From JALYOK01 sp031419835 (GTDB lineage Bacteria; Pseudomonadota; Gammaproteobacteria; Burkholderiales; JALYOK01), in contig JANOLP010000001.1 of NCBI GenBank assembly GCA_031419835.1, forward strand, positions 1-8,479: a stretch of DNA of 8,479 nt. The letters run 5' to 3'. The position numbers and the translations under genes were made by a program. A model generated the notes under the pieces. That model was given only the letters and a program-made list of their open reading frames with translations. It did not search any database and was not told where the DNA came from. How positions within the stretch are numbered: the first letter of the stretch is position 1; every line of letters starts with the position of its first letter. Positions 1 through 6,384 of the stretch are shown here, piece after piece.

Positions 1-335
1 GGCTTGGCGTAAACGGCAAGGTTCAAATTCACATGGGGCAGCACGGCATAGCCCATTCGGATCTGTATTACATCGGCACGCCACCGGACGCAGCGCTGAG
101 CAATTCAGGGGTAGTGGATCACGTCGCCTTTCTGGCGCAAGAGCCGACCGAATTCCGCCAACGCCTGGACGAATTGAAGCTTGGTTACCGTTCCCGAAAA
201 TTGCCAGACTTCGGCCTCTTCCAGATGTTTATCAAAGACCCCGATGGGCTGACAATCGAATTGAACTTTTTCGGACTTAAGGAACAACCCGATTGGGGTG
301 GGGAAGATTACTCGCAAATGCCCAAAACAACGTGA
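1..335 (+). CDS. VOC-superfamily protein (glyoxalase/dioxygenase fold), 5' end cut off by window edge
   Basis: The reading frame is open from base 3 through the first ATG (base 33) to TGA at 333-335. The residues before that ATG (LGVNGKVQIH) look like normal protein, so the true start lies left of the window and the ATG is probably internal. The visible part resembles the C-terminal half of a vicinal-oxygen-chelate domain. It has the strand with VVDHVAF (His 30 counting from the ATG) and the closing FIKDPDGLTIELNFF segment (Glu 76). In this superfamily such His and Glu residues usually bind the catalytic divalent metal. The fold is shared by glyoxalase I, extradiol dioxygenases and fosfomycin-resistance proteins, and nothing here fixes the substrate. 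Glyoxalase II (gloB) often lies near yafS-rnhA-dnaQ in proteobacteria, but this is a different protein family. Family is fairly sure; specific function is unknown. Confidence 0.75.
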   Translation, partial: LGVNGKVQIHMGQHGIAHSDLYYIGTPPDAALSNSGVVDHVAFLAQEPTEFRQRLDELKLGYRSRKLPDFGLFQMFIKDPDGLTIELNFFGLKEQPDWGGEDYSQMPKTT

Positions 336-356
336 TTGGATTGAACAGATCATGTG

Positions 357-374
357 AAGCAGCTTGCGCTGCTT
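357..374. terminator. Small perfect hairpin after the VOC gene, possible weak terminator
   Basis: AAGCAGC (357-363), loop TTGC, GCTGCTT (368-374): a perfect 7-bp stem 21 bases after the VOC stop codon. There is no run of T on either side, so it does not look like a strong intrinsic terminator. It could be a 3'-end stabilising hairpin. The rest of 375-500 holds nothing I can name. Confidence 0.3.
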
Positions 375-502
375 AAGCCTTCAATTCGAATGCTTGGAGA
401 GGTGCGTGGATACTGTATCTCAGGCCATGCCATACCGTGAATCACCGCAAATGCGGCGCATGACCATGATTGTTTTCGAGTCCGATCATTACCGGCTTGC
501 AG

Positions 503-508
503 TATACT
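503..508 (+). promoter_or_regulatory. Candidate -10 box (TATACT) just before the methyltransferase start
   Basis: TATACT matches the sigma-70 -10 consensus at 5 of 6 positions. No convincing -35 box lies 16-18 bases upstream. The expected transcription start, about 7 bases after the box, falls on or next to the ATG at 515. That would make the mRNA leaderless, which fits the absence of any Shine-Dalgarno sequence in front of this ATG. It is read from sequence only. Confidence 0.35.
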
Positions 509-514
509 TCTCAC

Positions 515-1270
515 ATGGCAAAACACACGCTCACTGAATGGTTTGAAAGTCCGCTCGGCGCCTATGTGATGGCTCGGGAGCAGGCTTATTTCGACGAGGT
601 CGTCGCGGACATTTTTGGGTTTAATGCAATGCAGTTTGGTTTGCCGGCCTATGATTTCTTGCGCACTAGCCGCATGCCTTTTAAGTTCAGCGTCGCGCCG
701 GATGCCGGGGGAACTTTGCGGGCGGCCGGCGAGGCATTGCCCGTGGCGACGCAAAGTATGGATCTTGTTGTGTTGCCGCACGTGTTGGAATTCGCTGCTG
801 AGCCGCATCAGATTTTGCGCGAAGTGGATCGCGTGATGATGCCGGAAGGGCGGTTGATCATCGTTGGATTTAATCCTTGGAGTTTGTGGGGGCTGCGCCA
901 GGCGTTTAGTTTTCAGGAAGATTCGCTGCCATGGAGCGGGCGGTTCATTTCGTTGGTGCGTTTGAAGGATTGGTTGTCGCTGCTGGGTTTTGATGTGTCG
1001 GCCGGACGCCTCGCTTGTTATTCGCCGCCGTTCGTCGCGGAAAAATGGCTGACGCGATTTGATTTCATGGAGCGCGCCGGCGATCGCTGGTGGGGCGTGG
1101 CTGGCGGCGTGTATATGTTGCAAGCAATTAAGCGGGTGCAAGGTATGCGCCTGATTACGCCAAAGTGGGCGACACGTCCTACGCGACAAGGCATGGCTCA
1201 GGCGGCGCAGCGCGCGGCGCGCGTATCAACCGGTTTGCCGCATAACGTGATTCCCCTACGAAAAGAATAA
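515..1270 (+). CDS. YafS-like class I methyltransferase (methyltransferase type 11 fold)
   Basis: A 251-residue protein expected to be cytoplasmic. The ATG at 515 is preferred to an in-frame TTG at 470 because the family normally begins near the MAKHTLTEWFESPLGAYVM segment. The middle looks like a type 11 SAM-dependent methyltransferase: ALPVATQSMDLVVLPHVLEF (about 74-93), then HQILREVDRVMMPEGRLIIVGFNPWSLWG (98-126), corresponding to the post-motif I, II and III strands. The usual glycine-rich SAM motif I is not visible; the equivalent region (about 32-60) reads FGFNAMQFGLPAYDF, as in the YafS group. The C-terminus is basic and rich in Ala and Arg. The stop is 6 bases before rnhA, so the genes are probably cotranscribed. 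E. coli yafS also neighbours rnhA. Substrate unknown. Family call is good; whether it is catalytically active is open. Confidence 0.8.
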   Translation: MAKHTLTEWFESPLGAYVMAREQAYFDEVVADIFGFNAMQFGLPAYDFLRTSRMPFKFSVAPDAGGTLRAAGEALPVATQSMDLVVLPHVLEFAAEPHQILREVDRVMMPEGRLIIVGFNPWSLWGLRQAFSFQEDSLPWSGRFISLVRLKDWLSLLGFDVSAGRLACYSPPFVAEKWLTRFDFMERAGDRWWGVAGGVYMLQAIKRVQGMRLITPKWATRPTRQGMAQAAQRAARVSTGLPHNVIPLRKE

Positions 1271-1276
1271 CGATGG

Positions 1277-1723
1277 GTGAAAGAAATTTCTAGCGAAATA
1301 GTCGATATATTTTCAGATGGTGCATGCAAAGGCAATCCCGGTCCGGGCGGCTGGGGTGCGGTGTTGCGTTTTGGCGATCAGGAAAAAGAAATTTTTGGCG
1401 GCGAGCCGCAGACGACTAACAACCGTATGGAAATGACGGCGGTGATTGAGGCGCTCAGTCAGTTAAAGCGCGCGAGTAAAGTGCGGGTTTATACCGATTC
1501 CCAATACGTTCAAAAAGGCATCAGCGAATGGCTGCCGAGCTGGAAGGCGCGCCGCTGGCGCACCGCGGCCAATCAGCCGGTGAAGAATGTCGACCTGTGG
1601 CAACGCTTGGATGTACTTGCCGCGCAGCATGATGTTGAGTGGCTGTGGGTTAAGGGCCATGCGGGACATCCCGAAAACGAGCGCGCCGATGCGCTCGCCA
1701 ATCGCGGCATCGGTAAAACTTAA
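1277..1723 (+). CDS. rnhA: Ribonuclease HI
   Basis: A cytoplasmic endonuclease that cuts the RNA strand of RNA:DNA hybrids, removing R-loops and helping clear primers. The 148-residue length is typical. The start is GTG: no in-frame ATG lies between it and the upstream stop, and an ATG at 1273 is out of frame. All catalytic residues are visible: Asp14 in FSDGACKGNPGPGGWG, Glu52 in NNRMEMTAVIEAL, Asp74 in YTDSQYV, His128 in VKGHAGHPENERADALAN and Asp138 in the same segment. The Trp- and Lys/Arg-rich stretch SEWLPSWKARRWRTA (83-97) is the basic protrusion that binds the hybrid in E. coli-type enzymes. It follows the methyltransferase by 6 bases and precedes dnaQ by 2. The weak ribosome binding site suggests translational coupling. 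Identity is very secure. Confidence 0.97.
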   Translation: MKEISSEIVDIFSDGACKGNPGPGGWGAVLRFGDQEKEIFGGEPQTTNNRMEMTAVIEALSQLKRASKVRVYTDSQYVQKGISEWLPSWKARRWRTAANQPVKNVDLWQRLDVLAAQHDVEWLWVKGHAGHPENERADALANRGIGKT

Positions 1724-1725
1724 TC

Positions 1726-2421
1726 ATGCGGCAAATTATTCTCGATACGGAAACAACGGGGCTTGACCCGGCACAAGGCCATCGCATTATCGAGCTCGCG
1801 GGTGTTGAAGTTTTGAGTCGGCGCATGACCGGCAATCACTTTCATCGCTACTTAAATCCGCAACGCAAAAGCGACGAAGCGGCGAAACAAGTGCATGGGA
1901 TCGAAGACGATTTTTTGCTCGACAAGTCCAAGTTTCCGGAGATCGCAAAAGAATTTATCGACTATATTTCCGGTGCGGAATTGATTATTCACAACGCGCC
2001 ATTCGATCTTGCATTTTTAAACAATGAGCTTGGACTGGCCGGTTTCAAAACCGTACAAGATTACGCTGGCTGCGTGACCGACACCCTCGTGGTGGCTAAA
2101 GAACTTCATCCCGGCAAGCGCAATAATTTGAATGCATTATGCGATCGCTATCAGATCGACAATAGCAAACGCACGTTGCATGGTGCCTTGCTCGATGCCG
2201 AATTGCTCGGCGAAGTTTATTTGGCGATGACGCGCGGGCAAGAGAGTTTGATCATGGATTTGGAAGCCCCGCACGCCGACGAAGAAAGCGAAAGCGTGAT
2301 CGTCGCGGACATGGTCATTCGGCATGCAAGCGGCGCGGAATTGGCCGCTCACGAGCGCGTATTGGCGAATATTGCTAAGGAAAGTAAAGGAACGGCGCTG
2401 TGGCATACGCTAACGGCATAG
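1726..2421 (+). CDS. dnaQ: DNA polymerase III epsilon subunit (3'-5' proofreading exonuclease)
   Basis: A 231-residue subunit of the replicative polymerase core that removes misincorporated nucleotides. It is a DEDDh exonuclease with every catalytic residue visible: Asp7 and Glu9 in LDTETTGLD (Exo I), Asp94 in IIHNAPFDLAFLNNEL (Exo II), and His152 and Asp157 in LHGALLDAELLGEVYLAMT (Exo III). Directly after the nuclease domain, QESLIM (172-177) sits where E. coli epsilon has its beta-clamp-binding peptide QTSMAF, so it is a likely clamp contact. The rest (about 180-231) is the flexible tail that in E. coli binds the alpha subunit. The ATG lies 2 bases after the rnhA stop with no strong Shine-Dalgarno sequence, suggesting coupled translation. 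E. coli has dnaQ divergent from rnhA; here they are co-directional. Identity is very secure. Confidence 0.96.
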   Translation: MRQIILDTETTGLDPAQGHRIIELAGVEVLSRRMTGNHFHRYLNPQRKSDEAAKQVHGIEDDFLLDKSKFPEIAKEFIDYISGAELIIHNAPFDLAFLNNELGLAGFKTVQDYAGCVTDTLVVAKELHPGKRNNLNALCDRYQIDNSKRTLHGALLDAELLGEVYLAMTRGQESLIMDLEAPHADEESESVIVADMVIRHASGAELAAHERVLANIAKESKGTALWHTLTA

Positions 2422-2522
2422 ACGCGAACGAGCGCGATCGAGATTCCAGCTTATTATGATTAGCCCGTCGAGTTTTGTTTTGCTAGGCGAAAGTGAAATT
2501 GGCGGTTTGGGTGCACATAAAA

Positions 2523-2550
2523 TTGCGAACGTAGCAACATAAATTATAAA
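2523..2550 (+). promoter_or_regulatory. Candidate sigma-70 promoter for the binding protein/GGDEF-EAL pair
   Basis: TTGCGA (2523-2528, 4 of 6 matches to the -35 consensus), a 16-base spacer, then TATAAA (2545-2550, 5 of 6 matches to the -10). The predicted start near 2557 gives a leader of about 73 bases before the ATG at 2630. It lies in the 208-base gap after dnaQ. Apart from this promoter, I see no tRNA, convincing terminator or ORF in that gap. Confidence 0.5.
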
Positions 2551-2629
2551 GAGCCGTAGTGAGTTAAGAATTGCGGCAAAGTGTGAGAGTATTTTTTTAA
2601 GGCGGGTAAGAATTTTTCAATCCATAAAA

Positions 2630-3589
2630 ATGGCGTTGGTCGCTGCTGAACGGACGATATGGGCGTTTTGCTTTTGCCTAGCGCAACTTGTTTTGGCGCC
2701 TGGCGCCGAAGCACAAAACATAGCGATTGTCATTAGCGAAGATACGCCGACCTATCGTAATGTCGCCGATACGGTGAGGCGCTTAGTTTCCCAACAAGCG
2801 CCGCCGACCGTTAAGCTTTTCACGCTTCCCGCCGAAGGTTTGCTCGTCGGCGAGCGCGAAATATTAAACGCCGATTTTTACAGCATAGCCATTGCCGTAG
2901 GTGCTCGCGCAGCCGGCATACTTGCCGATCTACGGGTAAAACCGCCAGTGCTCAATACGCTGATCCCTCGAGCGCTTTATGAGCAATTGCCGCGGGGTGA
3001 TACGCCAGGCCACAATTCCGCGATCTATCTCGAGCAACCGCTGTCGCGGTACCTGGAACTAGCTCGCTTAGTGCTGCCCGGCAAGACCCGCCTCGGCTTC
3101 GTTCATGGGCCACAATCTGCCTATTATTGGGCGGAATTGGAGCGTCAGGCAGGGACGAAAGAATTCAGTCTTGTAGCCGAAAGGATCGAGCGTACAAGCG
3201 ACCTTGGCCCAACGTTGCGGCGCATATTTTCGCGCGCGGATTTTCTCTTGGTTCTGCCTGACGCCGAACTATTTAATCGCACAACGATTCCAAAGATGTT
3301 GCTTTCGAGCTACCATTCGCGACGGCCGGTGATCGCATTTTCGGCCGCATTGGTTAAGTCTGGCGCGCTTGCGGCGGTATTTACCTCGCCGGAAAATTTG
3401 GCGAGACATATTGCCGAAGTGGTACTCAAACTTCAATCCGAGGGCAAATTCGTGCTGCCGCCACCACAGTATCCAATCTATTGGAGCGTTAGTGTGAATC
3501 GCCAGGTAGCGAATTCCCTTGGCTTAGCCATCGCGCCTGATCAGGATCTACAAGCTAAACTAAGTCGAATAACAGAGGACGATCGATGA
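2630..3589 (+). CDS. Periplasmic substrate-binding protein, ABC_sub_bind (PF04392)-like, probable sensor partner of the GGDEF-EAL protein
   Basis: A 319-residue protein with an N-terminal export signal: hydrophobic residues about 9-23, then a probable signal peptidase I site after AEA (residue 28). No lipobox cysteine is apparent. The mature part resembles PF04392-type ABC substrate-binding proteins. It has NIAIVISEDTPTYRNVADTV (30-49), YLEQPLSRYLELARLVLPGKTRLGFVHGP (133-161), RRPVIAFSAALVKSGALAAVF (231-251) and WSVSVNRQVANSLGLAI (285-301). No ABC permease or ATPase gene is adjacent; instead its stop overlaps the start of a GGDEF-EAL gene by ATGA. The inference is that it binds a small ligand in the periplasm and signals through that membrane protein. 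Ligand unknown. ATG 2630 is the first usable start in this frame after a stop at 2540. Its nearest purine-rich stretch (2599-2606) is too distant to be a good Shine-Dalgarno sequence. Family is fairly sure; role is inferred. Confidence 0.75.
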   Translation: MALVAAERTIWAFCFCLAQLVLAPGAEAQNIAIVISEDTPTYRNVADTVRRLVSQQAPPTVKLFTLPAEGLLVGEREILNADFYSIAIAVGARAAGILADLRVKPPVLNTLIPRALYEQLPRGDTPGHNSAIYLEQPLSRYLELARLVLPGKTRLGFVHGPQSAYYWAELERQAGTKEFSLVAERIERTSDLGPTLRRIFSRADFLLVLPDAELFNRTTIPKMLLSSYHSRRPVIAFSAALVKSGALAAVFTSPENLARHIAEVVLKLQSEGKFVLPPPQYPIYWSVSVNRQVANSLGLAIAPDQDLQAKLSRITEDDR

Positions 3590-5745
3590 AGGGCTGGAGT
3601 ATCAAATGGCGGGTATTGCTATTGGCGCTTGTTCCGCCCATTGTCATTTCCTTACTGCTGGCGCTGTACTTTACCAAGGTGCGCGTCGGCGAAGTGCAGC
3701 AATCGCTGCGCGATCGCGGTCATGCCTTAGTACGACAACTTGCCCCAGCATCGGAATATGCATTATTTACTCGAAACCGTGAAATTTTGCAGGAGCTCGC
3801 TGATGCAGTGAAGCGCGAAGTGGATGTGAGCTTGGTGACGATTTCCGATGGTGCGGGTCAGTTTTTGGCGGTCAGTGGCGATCTGGAGCAGCGGCAAATT
3901 TTGACCGAGAAACCCAAAGGCATCAGCCTTGGTCTGCTTGATTATCCAGAGCTGCTGTACTTCAGTGAGCCAATTCGGCAGTCGCGCATGCGCCCCGACG
4001 ATATCGCGGAGCAATCGTTCGATGCACCCCATACCAGAGAAATAAATAAAACCGTTCTTGGTTGGGTCAACATTACGATGAGTAAGGACACAACCGTTCA
4101 GCGTCAGCAAGAGATCTTGCGCAACAGTGCGCTGATGGTTTTGGGTGGAATCTTACTCACGGGATTGCTGGCGTTGCGTCTGAGCGTTGGCATCACTCGG
4201 CCAATTCGGCGTCTAGTTACGGCGGTCGATCAAATCACGCAAGGCGATTTAAGCGTTCACCTGCCGGATCGCGCCGGCGGCGAGCTGTCGGCATTGGCGC
4301 GCGGGGTTAACTCGATGGCGCAGTCGCTCAAGGCTGCGCAGGAAAACCTGCAAGAAAAAGTCGATCATGCAACGGCGCAAATAACCTATCAGGCGAGCCA
4401 CGATACGTTGACTGGCTTGATCAACCGGCGAGAATTCGAAACCCGCTTACAACGCGCGCTGTTAAGCTCGCAGCAGCATGGCAAGGTGCATTCGTTGTTC
4501 TTCATCGACCTCGATCAATTCAAGATCGTCAACGATACTTGTGGTCACAATGCAGGCGATGAGCTTTTGCGCCAAATTGCACACCAATTGCGGCAAAAGA
4601 TTCGTGAGCGCGATACGTTAGCGCGCATTGGTGGCGACGAATTTACAGTGCTGCTGGAAAATTGTGGGCTAGACGATGCCGTGGAAGTTGCGCAGCAATT
4701 GCGCGAGACGGTGCAAAATTTTCGCTTCGCCTGGCGCGAGAAGTTTTTTGCGATTGGCGCTTCGATCGGTGTGGCGATGATTTCTAATGTCAGCGAGAGT
4801 GCCGCAGTGTTATTGAGCCAAGCTGACGCGGCCTGCTATACCGCCAAAGATTTGGGTCGCAATCGCATCTATGTATTTAATGAAGACGATGCTTCCCGCA
4901 ATGCGCGGGTTGGTGCGATGGAGTGGGTAACGCGCATTACCCACGCGTTTCAGGAAGATCGTTTCGTGCTGTATTGTCAATCGATTCTGCCGTTACGCGG
5001 CGCGAAGGAGGGCGATCCCTATTATTACGAAATTTTGCTACGTATGCGCGGTGAGAACGGTGAAATTATTCCGCCTATGGCATTTATTCCGGCAGCCGAG
5101 CGCTTCAACCAAATGCATGCACTCGATCGTTGGGTGATCAAGGAAAGTTTTTCGGTGTTGCGTCGCTTGATGCAAGGTCAGCGCGGCGGATTGATGACAG
5201 TTTTTTCCATAAACTTATCCGGCGCATCGCTTTGCGACGAAAAATTTTCCATATATCTGCAAGAGCAACTGACACATTTCGATATCCCGCCACGCAATAT
5301 TTGTTTTGAAATTACCGAAACCGCCGCGATTAGCAACCTGACCCAAGCGGTGATGTTGATTCAACACTTCAAACGGCTTGGTTGCAAGTTTGTGCTCGAC
5401 GACTTTGGTGCCGGACTATCGTCATTCAATTATCTAAAGCATTTGCCGATTGATGGCATCAAGATCGACGGCCTATTCGTCAAAGGCATGGCAACGAACC
5501 GCATGGATCTGACCATGGTCGAAGCGATTAACAATATCGGCCACGCGATGGGTTTGACGACCACTGCAGAATTCGTTGAAGACGACGCGATCATGCGCAA
5601 GCTGCTCGATCTAGGAGTCGATTACGCCCAGGGGAACTGGGTTCAACGTCCGCGCGCGCTGGAAGAATGGTTTTCGAACGACGGCGAAAGCAAGCGCAAT
5701 GTGGATTTGAAACTTCGTCTTATAGGCCGCCCTGGCGAGCAATAA
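3586..5745 (+). CDS. Membrane sensor with HAMP, GGDEF and EAL domains (cyclic-di-GMP synthesis/degradation)
   Basis: A 719-residue inner-membrane protein. In order it has transmembrane helix 1 (about 8-29), a periplasmic sensor (30-180), helix 2 (181-201), HAMP (about 202-254), a short coiled linker, GGDEF (about 268-432) and EAL (about 443-695). The sensor segment HALVRQLAPASEYALFTRNREILQELADA resembles the GacS/BarA-type periplasmic domain. The cyclase looks active: Asp308 in FFIDLDQFK, GGDEF at 349-353, and an RxxD product-inhibition site at 340-343. The phosphodiesterase signature is EIL (482-484) rather than EAL. The other expected metal and substrate residues are present: Asn543, Glu575, Glu578, Asp605, Asp606, Lys626, Glu662/Glu665 and Gln682. 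Both activities are therefore possible. Its ATG overlaps the stop of the binding-protein gene (ATGA), so the two are translationally coupled and probably work together. Domain calls are secure; net activity and signal are unknown. Confidence 0.93.
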   Translation: MKGWSIKWRVLLLALVPPIVISLLLALYFTKVRVGEVQQSLRDRGHALVRQLAPASEYALFTRNREILQELADAVKREVDVSLVTISDGAGQFLAVSGDLEQRQILTEKPKGISLGLLDYPELLYFSEPIRQSRMRPDDIAEQSFDAPHTREINKTVLGWVNITMSKDTTVQRQQEILRNSALMVLGGILLTGLLALRLSVGITRPIRRLVTAVDQITQGDLSVHLPDRAGGELSALARGVNSMAQSLKAAQENLQEKVDHATAQITYQASHDTLTGLINRREFETRLQRALLSSQQHGKVHSLFFIDLDQFKIVNDTCGHNAGDELLRQIAHQLRQKIRERDTLARIGGDEFTVLLENCGLDDAVEVAQQLRETVQNFRFAWREKFFAIGASIGVAMISNVSESAAVLLSQADAACYTAKDLGRNRIYVFNEDDASRNARVGAMEWVTRITHAFQEDRFVLYCQSILPLRGAKEGDPYYYEILLRMRGENGEIIPPMAFIPAAERFNQMHALDRWVIKESFSVLRRLMQGQRGGLMTVFSINLSGASLCDEKFSIYLQEQLTHFDIPPRNICFEITETAAISNLTQAVMLIQHFKRLGCKFVLDDFGAGLSSFNYLKHLPIDGIKIDGLFVKGMATNRMDLTMVEAINNIGHAMGLTTTAEFVEDDAIMRKLLDLGVDYAQGNWVQRPRALEEWFSNDGESKRNVDLKLRLIGRPGEQ

Positions 5746-5758
5746 TCTTCAGCCACTT

Positions 5759-5764
5759 TATAAT
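5759..5764 (+). promoter_or_regulatory. Perfect TATAAT -10 box upstream of mobB
   Basis: TATAAT is an exact match to the -10 consensus, beginning 14 bases after the GGDEF-EAL stop codon. No good -35 box is seen at 16-18 bases, and there is no extended -10 TG. The predicted start near 5771 would give a leader of about 83 bases before the ATG at 5854. It is the likely promoter of mobB-moaD-moaE, although the genes could also be read from the upstream operon. Confidence 0.4.
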
Positions 5765-5853
5765 GGACGTCTAAATCGCATCTCGGTGCGTTTCTGCAGG
5801 CATTGGCATCCAGGCAACAGAGTAAACAACTTTCTTTATTGACGCGCGGGTTC

Positions 5854-6384
5854 ATGAACGTAGTGGGTTTCGCCGGTTACTCCGGCAATGGCAAAACAAC
5901 GTTGATCGAGGCGGTTATTCCGCTATTGGTTGCGCGCGGTTTGCGGGTATCGTTGGTCAAACACGCGCATCACAGTTTCGACGTCGATCAGCCCGGCAAA
6001 GATTCGTATCGTCATCGCACGGCCGGCGCTGCCGAGGTATTGGTCGCCTCGCAGCAACGCTGGGCGTTGATGCGCGAACTGAGGCAAGAGACTGAGCCAA
6101 CGTTGGATGAGCATCTCCAGCGGCTGTCTCCCTGCGATGTGGTGCTGGTCGAAGGCTTCAAGCATGCGCCGATTGCCAAGATCGAGGTTCACCGCGCCGC
6201 CGTAGCAACCCCGCTGTTGTTCCTCAATGATCCACATATCATCGCGATCGCGACCGACGCGATGCTCGAAACGCGCTTGCCGCAACTTGACATTAACAAC
6301 GCGGCAGAGATCGCCGAATTTATTTGCGCTACGATTGGAAAAATCGCAGTACCGATTAGCAAAAAATTACACAGCCAATCATGA
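5854..6384 (+). CDS. mobB: Molybdopterin-guanine dinucleotide biosynthesis adaptor protein MobB
   Basis: A 176-residue cytoplasmic P-loop GTPase-like protein. In E. coli, MobB assists MobA, which attaches GMP to molybdenum cofactor; it is helpful rather than essential there. The Walker A loop is GYSGNGKTT (residues 8-16). VKHAHHSFDVDQPGKDSYRHRTAGA and VVLVEGFKHAPIAKIEVHR are further recognisable MobB blocks. I chose ATG 5854 over the in-frame TTG at 5803 because family members start with M-x-V-x-GFxGYSGxGKTT, and the 17 extra residues are unlike them. The gene ends in an ATGA overlap with moaD. The moeA gene that often accompanies these genes is not in this position. The context of moaD and moaE confirms a molybdenum cofactor locus. 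Identity is secure. Confidence 0.93.
   Translation: MNVVGFAGYSGNGKTTLIEAVIPLLVARGLRVSLVKHAHHSFDVDQPGKDSYRHRTAGAAEVLVASQQRWALMRELRQETEPTLDEHLQRLSPCDVVLVEGFKHAPIAKIEVHRAAVATPLLFLNDPHIIAIATDAMLETRLPQLDINNAAEIAEFICATIGKIAVPISKKLHSQS

Noticed and set aside
445..456. CCGCAAATGCGG small inverted repeat upstream of the methyltransferase
   Set aside because: A 4-bp stem with a 4-base loop is too short to interpret, and there is no T-run or second copy.
470..514. TTG start giving 15 extra residues on the methyltransferase
   Set aside because: The extra residues do not fit the family N-terminus and there is no ribosome binding site; the ATG at 515 is better.
350..1189. 279-codon ORF on the - strand opposite the methyltransferase
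   Set aside because: It lies wholly antisense to a well-supported gene, its protein is rich in His, Arg, Pro and Gln with no recognisable domain, and it has no plausible start context.
2521..2575. Repeated AATTGCG (2521 and 2569) around the promoter, possible operator half-sites
   Set aside because: Only two 7-base direct copies, with no symmetry or further copies; chance is a sufficient explanation.
2422..2629. tRNA gene or dnaQ terminator in the gap after dnaQ (E. coli has a tRNA-Asp downstream of dnaQ)
   Set aside because: No T-loop or cloverleaf pattern is visible; the GCCG/CGGC pairing at 2553-2577 is only 4 bp and too far from the T-run at 2592-2598.
5803..5853. TTG start adding 17 residues to MobB
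   Set aside because: MobB proteins start just before the GYSGxGKTT loop, as from ATG 5854.
5746..5853. Possible molybdenum cofactor riboswitch upstream of mobB
   Set aside because: The gap is only 108 bases and shows just very short helices (for example CGCA/TGCG near 5777-5790); nothing resembles the multi-helix Moco RNA motif.
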